The notes beneath the pieces are model-generated. The model saw nothing but the letters and a program-made list of their open reading frames with translations, was not told the DNA's origin and did not search any database. A program made the position numbers and the translations under genes. Shown one piece after another: positions 41,635 to 49,300 of a stretch of 64,000 nt of DNA. The stretch is taken from positions 1 through 64,000 of the forward strand of contig NZ_MLCE01000026.1 of the NCBI RefSeq assembly GCF_002300165.1, written 5' to 3'. Source of the DNA: Streptomyces sp. Tue6028 (lineage in GTDB: Bacteria > Actinomycetota > Actinomycetes > Streptomycetales > Streptomycetaceae). The stretch's first letter is position 1, and each line of letters opens with the position of its first letter.

Positions 41635-41859
41635 GTGACGAGTCTTCCCGGGGACAGTGACAGCACCGACTCCGCACCGCGGTCCGACGGCGGCGAGGAC
41701 GAGCGCATCGTGTGCGCATGCTGTGGGACCCCGGCCGACGGTCCCCAGCCGACATGGACCTGTTCCGTGGAGAACGGCGCCCGCCATTACTTCTGCGACA
41801 ACTGCGCCCGCAGCAACCTCAGGGCCATCGAGGGCCGGCTCGACTCGGCCTGGTGGTAG
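41635..41859 (+). CDS. Small zinc-ribbon-like protein (74 aa)
   Basis: A 74-residue protein starting at GTG 41635 (VTSLPGDSDSTDSAPR), with an acidic disordered start. A compact C-terminal module holds two Cys pairs, VCACCGTPA and FCDNCARSN, plus a Cys in WTCSV. The CxxC-x(about 20)-CxxC spacing is that of a zinc ribbon. It ends in DSAWW. Such small proteins are common and conserved in Streptomyces, but I know no function. It is preceded by the whiB7-operon terminator, so it has its own promoter, and it is convergent with the ABC1 kinase gene. Confidence 0.75.
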   Translation: MTSLPGDSDSTDSAPRSDGGEDERIVCACCGTPADGPQPTWTCSVENGARHYFCDNCARSNLRAIEGRLDSAWW

Positions 41860-41917
41860 CGGCGGGACTCACGTCCCGCTCGCCGACGCCTCGCCGTTCG
41901 GCAGGGGTTTCGCGGGC

Positions 41918-43306
41918 TCACGCCTCCGCCGCCGACACCTCCTCGTCCACCAGGTCCTCGGCCAGGTCCTCCGCGATCTCCTCGTCCGTCAGGAACCCCG
42001 GCAGCCACTCCTCCAGTTCGTCGCGCAGACGGACCGTCGCACCCAACTGGCACAGGACACCGATGGTGCTGAGCGTCACCCGGTGTATCAGCAGGTAGGA
42101 CGGGGGCAGGTTGAGCTGCTTGCCCAGCTGGTAGGCGGGGGAGCGCGGGTCGGCGATGCGGGCGGCCTGACTGCGCATCCAGCCTCGGGTGAAGGTGAAC
42201 TCGTCCGCCTGGGCCGGCTCGATGATCGGCAGCAGATAGTCCAGGACCGCGTCGGGGTCGAGCTCTATGGACTCCTTGACGAAGCCTTCCTCGCAGAGCA
42301 GTCCGTAGACCGACTCGGCCTCGCCGTCCAGGGTCATGCGCAGGGAGTGGCCGATGGGCAGGGGCAGCCCGCCGGGGAGCCGGTCCACCGTGCCGAAGTC
42401 CAGCACGCCCAGCCGCCAGCCGCTCTCCTCGTCCGGGAGGAGACGGAAATTCCCCGGGTGCGGATCGGCATGCAGCAGTCCGGTGCGCGCAGGCCCCGAG
42501 AAGAGGAAGCGCGCCAGCAACTGTCCGGCGCGGTCCCGCTGCTCCTGACTGCCGTCGGCGATCACCTCCGACAGGGGGGTTCCGTCGATCCATTCGGTCA
42601 CCAGGATCTGGTCGCACTGGTGGACCACGGCCGGCACGACGACGTCCGGGTCGTCCGCGAACTCCTCCGCGTGAGCCGTCTGGGCCTGCGCCTCCAGGGC
42701 GTAGTCGAGCTCCTCGGAGACCCGGTCGCGCAGCTCCGAGATGAGCGGCTTGATGTCCATGCCGGGGATCAGCGGACCCAGAAGCCGGGCAAATCGGCTC
42801 AGTTGTGTCAGATCGGACAGGAGGGCCTCGCCCGCTCCGGGGTACTGGACCTTGACCGCGACCTCGCGCCCGTCGTGCCACACGGCCCGGTGCACCTGGC
42901 CGATCGAGGCCGCCGCGGACGGCTTGTCCTCGAACTCCAGGAACAACTCGGACCAGTCCTCGCCGAGCCGCTCCTCGAGCACGGAGTGGACGGTGCGGGT
43001 CGGCATGGGAGGCGCCGCCTCCTGGAGTTTGGTCAGTGCCGCGCGATAGGGCCCGGCGACCTCCTCGGGGAGCGCCGACTCGAAGACGGACAGCGCCTGC
43101 CCGAATTTCATCGCGCCGCCCTTCAGCTCGCCGAGCACACGGAACAACTGCTCCGCCGTGCGCTGCTGGAGCTCGCGGCCCACGATCTCCGCCGACTTCC
43201 CGCCGATCCGTTTCCCGAGGCCCCAGGTCGCCCGCCCGGCGAAGCCGAGCGGTAGCGCGGCGAGTTTGGCGGTACGGGTGACCGCCTTCCGGGGAAGATC
43301 AGACAT
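41918..43306 (-). CDS. ABC1/AarF (UbiB-like) kinase-fold protein
   Basis: A 462-residue atypical kinase of the ABC1/UbiB/ADCK family. Family marks are the KxGQ element GGAMKFGQALS, the Ala-rich loop PSAAASIGQVHRA in place of a Gly loop, the VAVKVQYPG Lys, and the catalytic and metal loop HADPHPGNFRLL then LGVLDFGTVDRL. Eukaryotic and proteobacterial relatives support quinone biosynthesis; the actinobacterial role is not settled. The ATG at 43306 has GGAGGGCGC directly upstream. The start lies within the end of the ThiF-like gene (eight-base overlap), so the two are co-translated. The same ABC1 gene follows whiB7 in mycobacteria. Confidence 0.93.
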   Translation of the reverse strand: MSDLPRKAVTRTAKLAALPLGFAGRATWGLGKRIGGKSAEIVGRELQQRTAEQLFRVLGELKGGAMKFGQALSVFESALPEEVAGPYRAALTKLQEAAPPMPTRTVHSVLEERLGEDWSELFLEFEDKPSAAASIGQVHRAVWHDGREVAVKVQYPGAGEALLSDLTQLSRFARLLGPLIPGMDIKPLISELRDRVSEELDYALEAQAQTAHAEEFADDPDVVVPAVVHQCDQILVTEWIDGTPLSEVIADGSQEQRDRAGQLLARFLFSGPARTGLLHADPHPGNFRLLPDEESGWRLGVLDFGTVDRLPGGLPLPIGHSLRMTLDGEAESVYGLLCEEGFVKESIELDPDAVLDYLLPIIEPAQADEFTFTRGWMRSQAARIADPRSPAYQLGKQLNLPPSYLLIHRVTLSTIGVLCQLGATVRLRDELEEWLPGFLTDEEIAEDLAEDLVDEEVSAAEA

Positions 43307-44519
43307 GCGCCCTCCAAGTCCCAGACGGCCGTGCCGCGTACGGCTGTTGCCCCGCCATTGTCTCGTGCGGCCCGGCATCCTCCGAGGGGCGCTCCCCCTC
43401 GGCTTTCGTCCCGGCGCCGCAGGGGCATGCAGCATGCCCCCGGACCGGCCTCGCGTGCCAGTCGAATCCGGGAATCGACGCCTCCCAGCGCGCCCCCGCG
43501 CTGGAGGGCAACTCCCCGTCCAGGAAGGTGAGTACATGCCCCGCGGCCAGTCCGGCGACACCGGCCGCCAGGGCGAGATCGCAGGCGGGTACCCGGTGCG
43601 ACTGCCCCGAGCGCCACTGCGCGACCATACGGGGCCAGGTCGGATCCCGGTCTGCTCGCCCCTGGTCGAGACAGCCGGCGCACGCCGTCTCACCGGGGAG
43701 CACCAAGGGGCCGACGACCCCGGTGCCCTCGACGACACCCGCATAAAGGTGGGGTGTTCCGGAGGCGATCAGCGGTTCCGCCGCGACGGGATCGGGTGCG
43801 TGGACGGCGACGCCGTCCCGGGGAGCGAGGACGACCAGGGCCAGCGCGGGGACCCGCTCCGACTCCGTGGCCCTCGCTCTCTCCCTCTCCTTCTGTTTCC
43901 GCTCGGCGGACATCCGGGGCGGGCGGTCGGGTGCGGCTCGGCGCGTGGCGCGGCGGGCGGCGTCCTCGCGGCGCTCGCCGACGGAGTCGGCGGGCAGCCC
44001 GCCGGGCGCCACGTCCCACGGCTCGACGCACCCGACGTCGCGCACCTCGACCTCGCCCACGCCCGCGCCCGCGAGAAGGGAGGCGAGGACCACACCCACG
44101 CGTCCGGCCCCGCGCACCTGCACCCGCAGGGAACGACGGGTGGCGAGGCGCCTGATGGCGTCGCCCGGATCCGGTGAGACGAGGGACAGGGAAGCGAGGT
44201 CCGGCCGCAGCCGGTCCAGGACGTCCCTCTTCTCGCGCAGGGCGTCCGCGGCCGGGCCGCCGCCGGTCGCGTCGTCCAGCAGACCGGACCGGGCCAGCCG
44301 GTCCACCAGCTCGTCCACACGGTCCTCGGGCAGCCCCATGCCGCGTCCCTGCTCATGCAGCAGCGGCAGACCGCGTGTCCCGTCCAGCAGATCGAGGAAG
44401 CCGGCCGTCGCCGTGTCCATCGGGCCGAGCACCATCGCGTGCGCCGGTGCCATCCCGAACTGCACGGTGTCGAGATCCCGCCAGCCGCGCCGCAGCGCGG
44501 GCTTCACGATCGGATGCAT
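43299..44519 (-). CDS. ThiF-family adenylyltransferase-like protein (TOMM leader-binding type)
   Basis: A 406-residue protein. The first 130 residues resemble the winged leader-peptide-binding region of RiPP cyclodehydratase partner proteins. The rest is a ThiF/E1-like Rossmann domain whose nucleotide loop is degenerate (QVRGAGRVGVVLASLLAGAG). Two Cys pairs at the C-terminal side (ETACAGCLD and HAACPCGAG) probably bind structural zinc. A charged insert at about residues 190-235 (SAERKQKERERARATESERV) interrupts the domain. The usual adenylation residues look incomplete, so catalysis is doubtful. ATG 44519 follows GGGGGTAGG. It overlaps the ABC1 kinase gene, an old pairing in actinobacteria. 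No peptide precursor gene is visible nearby. Confidence 0.82.
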   Translation of the reverse strand: MHPIVKPALRRGWRDLDTVQFGMAPAHAMVLGPMDTATAGFLDLLDGTRGLPLLHEQGRGMGLPEDRVDELVDRLARSGLLDDATGGGPAADALREKRDVLDRLRPDLASLSLVSPDPGDAIRRLATRRSLRVQVRGAGRVGVVLASLLAGAGVGEVEVRDVGCVEPWDVAPGGLPADSVGERREDAARRATRRAAPDRPPRMSAERKQKERERARATESERVPALALVVLAPRDGVAVHAPDPVAAEPLIASGTPHLYAGVVEGTGVVGPLVLPGETACAGCLDQGRADRDPTWPRMVAQWRSGQSHRVPACDLALAAGVAGLAAGHVLTFLDGELPSSAGARWEASIPGFDWHARPVRGHAACPCGAGTKAEGERPSEDAGPHETMAGQQPYAARPSGTWRAHV

Positions 44520-44739
44520 GACCTACCCCCGTAGCCCGTAGAGCGTCCTCGTGTGCCGCCGGCGGTGTGCCTCCCACGCCGCCGACCGAGTGCCAGCATG
44601 CCCGTCCGTGACGAACCGTGCCGAAAGTTGTCCACAGGCGGCGGGGTCAGTCGTACAAATCAAGCGCTCGGGGTGCGGATCAGCATCGAACCGTCCCGGG
44701 GGCGGGACTTCCCCCATGTGCAGCGGGTAACGTCGTGGC

Positions 44740-45336
44740 GTGCCCGCCGACCCACTGCACCGCGCCGGAAAACCACAGCGCAGCACGACGAGCCCGCCGC
44801 CGAGCGGCTCGGTGGCGAGCGCGATCGAGGTCCGAAGGAGCACGCGACGGCGCAGAACGGTCTCCGCGTACCGCGAGGGCGATCGCACCGTCGTGCTCAT
44901 CCCCGCCCGCATGTCCGAGGCGGAGGAACAACGCTGGGTGACCGTCATGCTCGACAAGCTGGCCGCCCAGGAGAGCAAACGGCTCCTCGGGGACACCGAG
45001 CTCGCCGAGCGTGCCGAGCGCCTGTCGGAGCAGTACTTCGACGGCCGGGCCCGTCCCAAGTCGGTGCGCTGGGTCACCAATCAGAACACGCGCTGGGGCT
45101 CGTGCACCCCGTCCGAGGGCAGCATCCGCCTGTCGCACCGGCTCCAGGGCATGCCCGAGTACGTCGTCGACTACGTTCTCCTCCACGAGCTCGCCCATCT
45201 GCTCGTACCCGGACACGGGCCGCGCTTCTGGCGGCTCCTGGAGGCATATCCGCGCACCGAGCGTGCCCGCGGATACCTCGAAGGTGTGGTCGCCGCCGAC
45301 CGGCTGCCCCATTCGCCGGCCGCGCGCGAGGAGTAG
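44740..45336 (+). CDS. YgjP-type (DUF45/SprT-like) zinc metallopeptidase
   Basis: A 198-residue protein of the YgjP/DUF45 group. The zinc motif is LLHELAHLLVPGHGPRFW (HExxH plus a downstream His), preceded by the family strand RWVTNQNTRWGSCTPSEGSI. The first 45 residues are Ser/Arg/Pro-rich. GTG 44740 is the first start in the frame; GTG or ATG codons further in would cut into the domain. It is divergent from the ThiF-like gene. Substrate unknown; some distant relatives (SprT, M48) act on protein-DNA crosslinks or membrane proteins, but a role here is not indicated. Confidence 0.88.
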   Translation: MPADPLHRAGKPQRSTTSPPPSGSVASAIEVRRSTRRRRTVSAYREGDRTVVLIPARMSEAEEQRWVTVMLDKLAAQESKRLLGDTELAERAERLSEQYFDGRARPKSVRWVTNQNTRWGSCTPSEGSIRLSHRLQGMPEYVVDYVLLHELAHLLVPGHGPRFWRLLEAYPRTERARGYLEGVVAADRLPHSPAAREE

Positions 45337-45462
45337 GGGCGGTTCACCCACGTCCCAAGGGGCGATTGTGTACCGGGTCTGTACCGGCTTCGTCCACTCC
45401 CGGAGTTTGCCGTTAGCCTGACGCGACGCACTCGCATTCGGGATGGGGGACGGTCGTTACGC

Positions 45463-47178
45463 ATGGCCAGGGAATTCCAACGCGGCCACAAGGCCAGGAT
45501 CAGTGACCTCACCGCGGGCACCGATCTGTACGTAGGTGTGCAGATCGCCGGCCCCGGACTGACCTTCGACATCAGTTGCTTCGGTCTGGACGCCGACGAA
45601 CGGCTCTCGGACGACCGGTACTTCGTCTTCTTCAACCAGCCGAAGTCCCCCGAGGAGTCCATCCAGCTTCTGGGCGCCCAGTCGGGCGACACCGAGTCCT
45701 TCCGCGTCACCCTCGACAGGATCCCGGCGCAGATCCAGAAGCTGTCCTTCACGGCGACCATCGACGGCTCCGGGCAGATGTCGCAGATCGCCCCCGGATA
45801 CCTCCGAATCGTCGCGGGTGGCGAGGAGGTGGCCCGGTACTCGTTCAGCGGCGCGGAGTTCTCCACGGAGCGTGCCGTGATGCTGGGCGACTTCTACCTG
45901 AAGGACGTCTGGCGTTTCGCCGCGGTGGGCCAGGGCTTCGACGGCGGCCTCGACGCGCTGCTGAAGAACTTCGGCGGCGAGGTCGCCGAGGAGGAGCCCG
46001 CCGCGCCGCAGCCGCAGAGCGGGGCCGCTCCGTCCTTCGCCCCGCCGGCCCAGGCCACCGCGCCTCCCGCGTTCGGCGCCCCGGCCGCTCCCGCCCCGGC
46101 TCCGGCCCCCGCGCCGCAGCCCGCCGCGGGCTTCGCTCCGCCGCCGGGAGCCACGCCGCCCCCCGCACCGACGCCCAGCGCGCCTCCGGTGCACGCCGCG
46201 CCGACCATCATCGCGCCCCTGAACCCCCCGCCGGGCGGCACCGTGCACCCGCCCGGCCCCGCGCCGTACGCGCAGCCGCCGGGGCAGCCCGGCCCGCCCC
46301 CGGGCTACGGCCAGCAGCCCCCCGGCCAGACGGCCCCGATGCCTCCCGGCTACGGGCAGCAGCCGCCCTCCGCGCCTCCCGGTTACGGCCAGCAGGCCCC
46401 GCCCGCGCCCCCCGGCTACGGCCAGCAGCCGCAGTACGGCCAGGTGCCCGGCCAGTACCCGGGCCAGCCCGGGGCCCCCTCCCCGTACGGTGCGCCCCAG
46501 GGCGCCCCGCAGGGCGGTGCCGGTGTGGCGGCGGCACTCGGCGCCTTCAAGGAGACGCCCACCGGCCAGCGATGGACGCAGCAGAACAAGAAGCTCGTCC
46601 GGGTCGACCTCGGTGTCGGCGGCCAGCCCGTGCTCGCCCGCCAGGGCAGCATGGTGCTCTACCAGGGCAAGGTCGACTTCAGCTACAAGGGCGCCGGGTT
46701 CGCCGGCCGGATCGTGGGCAACGCGACCGGCCAGGAGATGCAGCTGATGCGCTGTACCGGCCAGGGCCAGGTGTTCCTCGCCGAGAACTCCACGATGCTG
46801 CACCCCATCGAGCTCCAGGGCGACGCGATCTGCGTCTCCGCGGAGAACGTCCTCGCCTTCGACGAAGCCCTCCAGTACGAGGTACGCCGCATCGAGGGGC
46901 ACGGCATCCCCGGTGGCGCGCTGTTCACGATGCAGTTCCAGGGGACCGGCACGATCGTCGTGAAGACGCACGGCGCCCCCGTGGTGCTGCCCGTGACACC
47001 GACGACGTTCGCCGACTGCAACGCTGTCGTCGCATGGTCCGCGGCCTCCCAGGTGGTCGTCTCCAGCCAGGTGCGGATGCGCCGGAACGCGTACCCCGGA
47101 GACACCGGCGAGAGCGTGAACCTCCAGTTCCGCGGCGCGCCCGGCAATTTCATCGTCGTCCAGCCGTACGAGGTCTGA
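45463..47178 (+). CDS. TerD-AIM24 fusion protein
   Basis: A 571-residue protein. Residues 1-185 are a TerD-type domain (tellurite/stress family, calcium-binding): MAREFQRGHKARISDL, FDISCFGLDADERLSDDRY, then FSTERAVMLGDFYLKDVWRF. Residues about 190-350 are a Pro/Gly/Gln-rich linker with PPGYGQQ repeats. Residues about 355-571 form an AIM24 domain (VRVDLGVGGQPVLARQGSMV to GNFIVVQPYEV), a beta-sandwich named after a yeast mitochondrial inner-membrane protein. It is followed by two further AIM24 genes with 11- and 16-base gaps, so an operon of three. TerD proteins take part in envelope or metal stress responses; the biochemical role of the fusion is unknown. Confidence 0.9.
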   Translation: MAREFQRGHKARISDLTAGTDLYVGVQIAGPGLTFDISCFGLDADERLSDDRYFVFFNQPKSPEESIQLLGAQSGDTESFRVTLDRIPAQIQKLSFTATIDGSGQMSQIAPGYLRIVAGGEEVARYSFSGAEFSTERAVMLGDFYLKDVWRFAAVGQGFDGGLDALLKNFGGEVAEEEPAAPQPQSGAAPSFAPPAQATAPPAFGAPAAPAPAPAPAPQPAAGFAPPPGATPPPAPTPSAPPVHAAPTIIAPLNPPPGGTVHPPGPAPYAQPPGQPGPPPGYGQQPPGQTAPMPPGYGQQPPSAPPGYGQQAPPAPPGYGQQPQYGQVPGQYPGQPGAPSPYGAPQGAPQGGAGVAAALGAFKETPTGQRWTQQNKKLVRVDLGVGGQPVLARQGSMVLYQGKVDFSYKGAGFAGRIVGNATGQEMQLMRCTGQGQVFLAENSTMLHPIELQGDAICVSAENVLAFDEALQYEVRRIEGHGIPGGALFTMQFQGTGTIVVKTHGAPVVLPVTPTTFADCNAVVAWSAASQVVVSSQVRMRRNAYPGDTGESVNLQFRGAPGNFIVVQPYEV

Positions 47179-47189
47179 GGGAGCCCGTC

Positions 47190-47870
47190 ATGAACCAGCC
47201 ACTCGCGGGCTTCGCCCCTGCACCTGTGTCCGCCCGCATGGAGAACCACGGCAACCACATGCTGAAGGTCGCCATGCAGACCGGAAGCGACCTCCTCGCG
47301 CGCGTGGGGTCGATGGTCGCCTACGAAGGGTTCGTCCAGTACGAGCCCAATCCGCCCGCCGTACGCCAGATCGCGCGCGACTGGGTCACCGGCGAGGGCG
47401 CACCCCTCATGAAGTGCTCGGGTGACGGCCTGCTCTACCTCGCCGACTACGGGGCGAACGTGGTCGTCATCAACCTCAACGGGGACGCGATCTCCGTCAA
47501 CGCCACGAACCTGCTCGCCTTCGACGCCCACCTCCAGTGGGGTGTCGAGCGGGTGAAGGGGCTCGCCAAGTTCGCCGGGCAGGGCCTGTGGAACACCAAG
47601 ATCTCCGGTCAGGGCTGGGTCGCGCTGACCTCCCGGGGCAAGCCGATCGTCGTCGACTGCGGCGGTGGTGAGGACGAGACGTACGTCGACCCGGACGCGC
47701 TCGTCGCCTGGTCCCCGAACCTCAAGGTGAAGGGCAAGCGCAGCTTCAAGGCACAGTCGCTGATCGGACGCGGCAGCGGCGAGGCGTACCAGATGGCGTT
47801 CTCCGGGACGGGCATCGTCGTCGTGCAGCCCAGCGAGGACAGCACCGACCGCCTCCGAGTCCGGGGCTGA
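47190..47870 (+). CDS. AIM24 family protein (second of three)
   Basis: A 226-residue AIM24-domain protein (MNQPLAGFAPAPVSARMENH, then LLARVGSMVAYEGFVQYEPN, ISGQGWVALTSRGKPIVVDC and GTGIVVVQPSED). There is no signal peptide or membrane segment. The ATG at 47190 comes 11 bases after the TerD-AIM24 stop with GGGAGCCC upstream. The three AIM24 copies differ clearly from each other, so they are old paralogues rather than a fresh duplication, and may form a mixed oligomer with the AIM24 half of the fusion. Confidence 0.9.
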   Translation: MNQPLAGFAPAPVSARMENHGNHMLKVAMQTGSDLLARVGSMVAYEGFVQYEPNPPAVRQIARDWVTGEGAPLMKCSGDGLLYLADYGANVVVINLNGDAISVNATNLLAFDAHLQWGVERVKGLAKFAGQGLWNTKISGQGWVALTSRGKPIVVDCGGGEDETYVDPDALVAWSPNLKVKGKRSFKAQSLIGRGSGEAYQMAFSGTGIVVVQPSEDSTDRLRVRG

Positions 47871-47886
47871 GGGGGAGCAGGACACC

Positions 47887-48642
47887 ATGCAGAGCTCGCT
47901 TTTCGGCTACAACGAGCAGCAGACCCAGGACCGCTACAGCCTGCAGAACTCGCAGATGCTGCGGGTCGTCCTGGAGGGCCACGACGACATCCTCGCCCGC
48001 AAGGGCACGATGGTCGCGTACCAGGGGCTCGTCGAGTTCGACGCCGAGTACCAGAACAACAGCCAGCACCGGGCCCGCGCCTACACCGGTGAGGGCCTGG
48101 ACCTGATGCGCTGTCATGGGCAGGGGACGGTCTACCTGGCCAATCTCGCCCAGCACGTGCACGTCATGGACGTGGACCAGGAAGGCCTCACGGTCGACAG
48201 CAGCTACGTCCTCGCTATGGACTCCTCGCTGCACCACGAGGTCATCGCCGTCGACAGCCAGTACGGCATCTCCGGCTCCGGCAAGTACCAGCTCAACATC
48301 ACGGGACGTGGCAAGGTCGCGCTGATGACCTCGGGGATGCCGCTGCTGATGCAGGTCACGCCCGACCGGTACGTCAACTGCGACGCCGACGCCATCGTGG
48401 CGTGGTCCACCGGTCTGCGGGTGCAGATGCAGGCGCAGACGCACTCCTCGGGTGTGTGGCGGCGCCGCGGCAACACCGGTGAGGGCTGGGAGCTCAGCTT
48501 CATGGGGCAGGGCTACGCGCTGGTGCAGCCCAGCGAGCTGCTGCCGCCGCAGAACGCCGTGATCGGCCAGGGCCTGCGCGCCCAGTACGGCATGGGGCAG
48601 CACGGCGCGCACGCGCAGAACCAGGGCAACGCCTGGAGCTGA
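47887..48642 (+). CDS. AIM24 family protein (third of three)
   Basis: A 251-residue AIM24-domain protein starting MQSSLFGYNEQQTQDRYSLQ. The core is DDILARKGTMVAYQGLVEFD, DLMRCHGQGTVYLANLAQHV, ITGRGKVALMTSGMPLLMQV and MGQGYALVQPSELLPP. The C-terminus is Gln/Gly-rich. ATG 47887 has GGGGGAGCAGGAC upstream, a strong ribosome-binding site. It is last in the TerD-AIM24 operon and followed by a bidirectional terminator. Confidence 0.9.
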   Translation: MQSSLFGYNEQQTQDRYSLQNSQMLRVVLEGHDDILARKGTMVAYQGLVEFDAEYQNNSQHRARAYTGEGLDLMRCHGQGTVYLANLAQHVHVMDVDQEGLTVDSSYVLAMDSSLHHEVIAVDSQYGISGSGKYQLNITGRGKVALMTSGMPLLMQVTPDRYVNCDADAIVAWSTGLRVQMQAQTHSSGVWRRRGNTGEGWELSFMGQGYALVQPSELLPPQNAVIGQGLRAQYGMGQHGAHAQNQGNAWS

Positions 48643-48738
48643 CCATCGGATGACGGTCCCGGATCCGACCGCCCACGTCAGGGGCCCGGATCCGACCGTC
48701 CGGGCGACGGTTCGGCTTCGACCGTCCAGCAGGCAACG

Positions 48739-48770
48739 TAAGGGGCGACCGCCACTGCGGTCGCCCCTTA
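48739..48770. terminator. Bidirectional terminator between the AIM24 and NUDIX genes
   Basis: Perfect arms TAAGGGGCGACCGC and GCGGTCGCCCCTTA around CACT, with A- and T-containing ends on both sides; genes converge here. Confidence 0.88.
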
Positions 48771-48784
48771 CACGTTGCTCAGGG

Positions 48785-49300
48785 TCACAGGCGGGCGCGC
48801 GTGGCCTCCACCAGACGGACCACCGACTCGTCGGCCACGTCCGCGACCTCGTCGTAGGCGAACCAGCGCAGGTCCAGGGACTCGTCGCTGATCGCCTCCA
48901 CGGCCCCGGACGGAGCGAGCGCCGCGTACTGCACGTCGAGGTGCCAGGCGCACGGCGTGTGATGCCGGTCCAGGCGCACGGGGCCGCCGGGCAGCAGCGT
49001 CAGACCCGAGACGCCCGACTCCTCGGTGCCCTCACGCAGGGCGGCCGACGCCAGGGTCTCGTCGACCGGCTCGCAGTGGCCGCCCATCTGGAGCCACATG
49101 CGCAGCTTCTTGTGGAGCGTCAGCAGCACACGCCCCTGCTCCGGGTCGATCACCAGGGCACTGGCCGTGATGTGCCCGTCCCGGCAGGCCTTCCACATCC
49201 CGTCCGGATGCGCGGCGAGATGGTCCAGGTAGGTCTGGCACAGCTGTTCCTGGCCCTCGTAGCCCTTCAGGACGAGGACCGCGTCGTCGTGCAGGTTCAC
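48785..49300 (-). CDS. NUDIX hydrolase
   Basis: A 171-residue NUDIX protein. The box GGHCEPVDETLASAALREGTEESG spans residues about 73-96 and is quoted here as GGHCEPVDE and REGTEESG; all catalytic Glu residues are in place. It hydrolyses a nucleoside diphosphate linked to some group X; the substrate cannot be read. GTG 49300 overlaps the stop of the DUF2342 gene as GTGA, so the two genes are translationally coupled, a linkage without an obvious functional reason. It ends near the shared terminator. Confidence 0.9.
   Translation of the reverse strand: MNLHDDAVLVLKGYEGQEQLCQTYLDHLAAHPDGMWKACRDGHITASALVIDPEQGRVLLTLHKKLRMWLQMGGHCEPVDETLASAALREGTEESGVSGLTLLPGGPVRLDRHHTPCAWHLDVQYAALAPSGAVEAISDESLDLRWFAYDEVADVADESVVRLVEATRARL

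Noticed and set aside
43299-44519. ThiF-like gene as part of a RiPP (TOMM) biosynthetic cluster
   Set aside because: No precursor peptide, YcaO or dehydrogenase gene in the surrounding 20 kb; the conserved neighbour is an ABC1 kinase.
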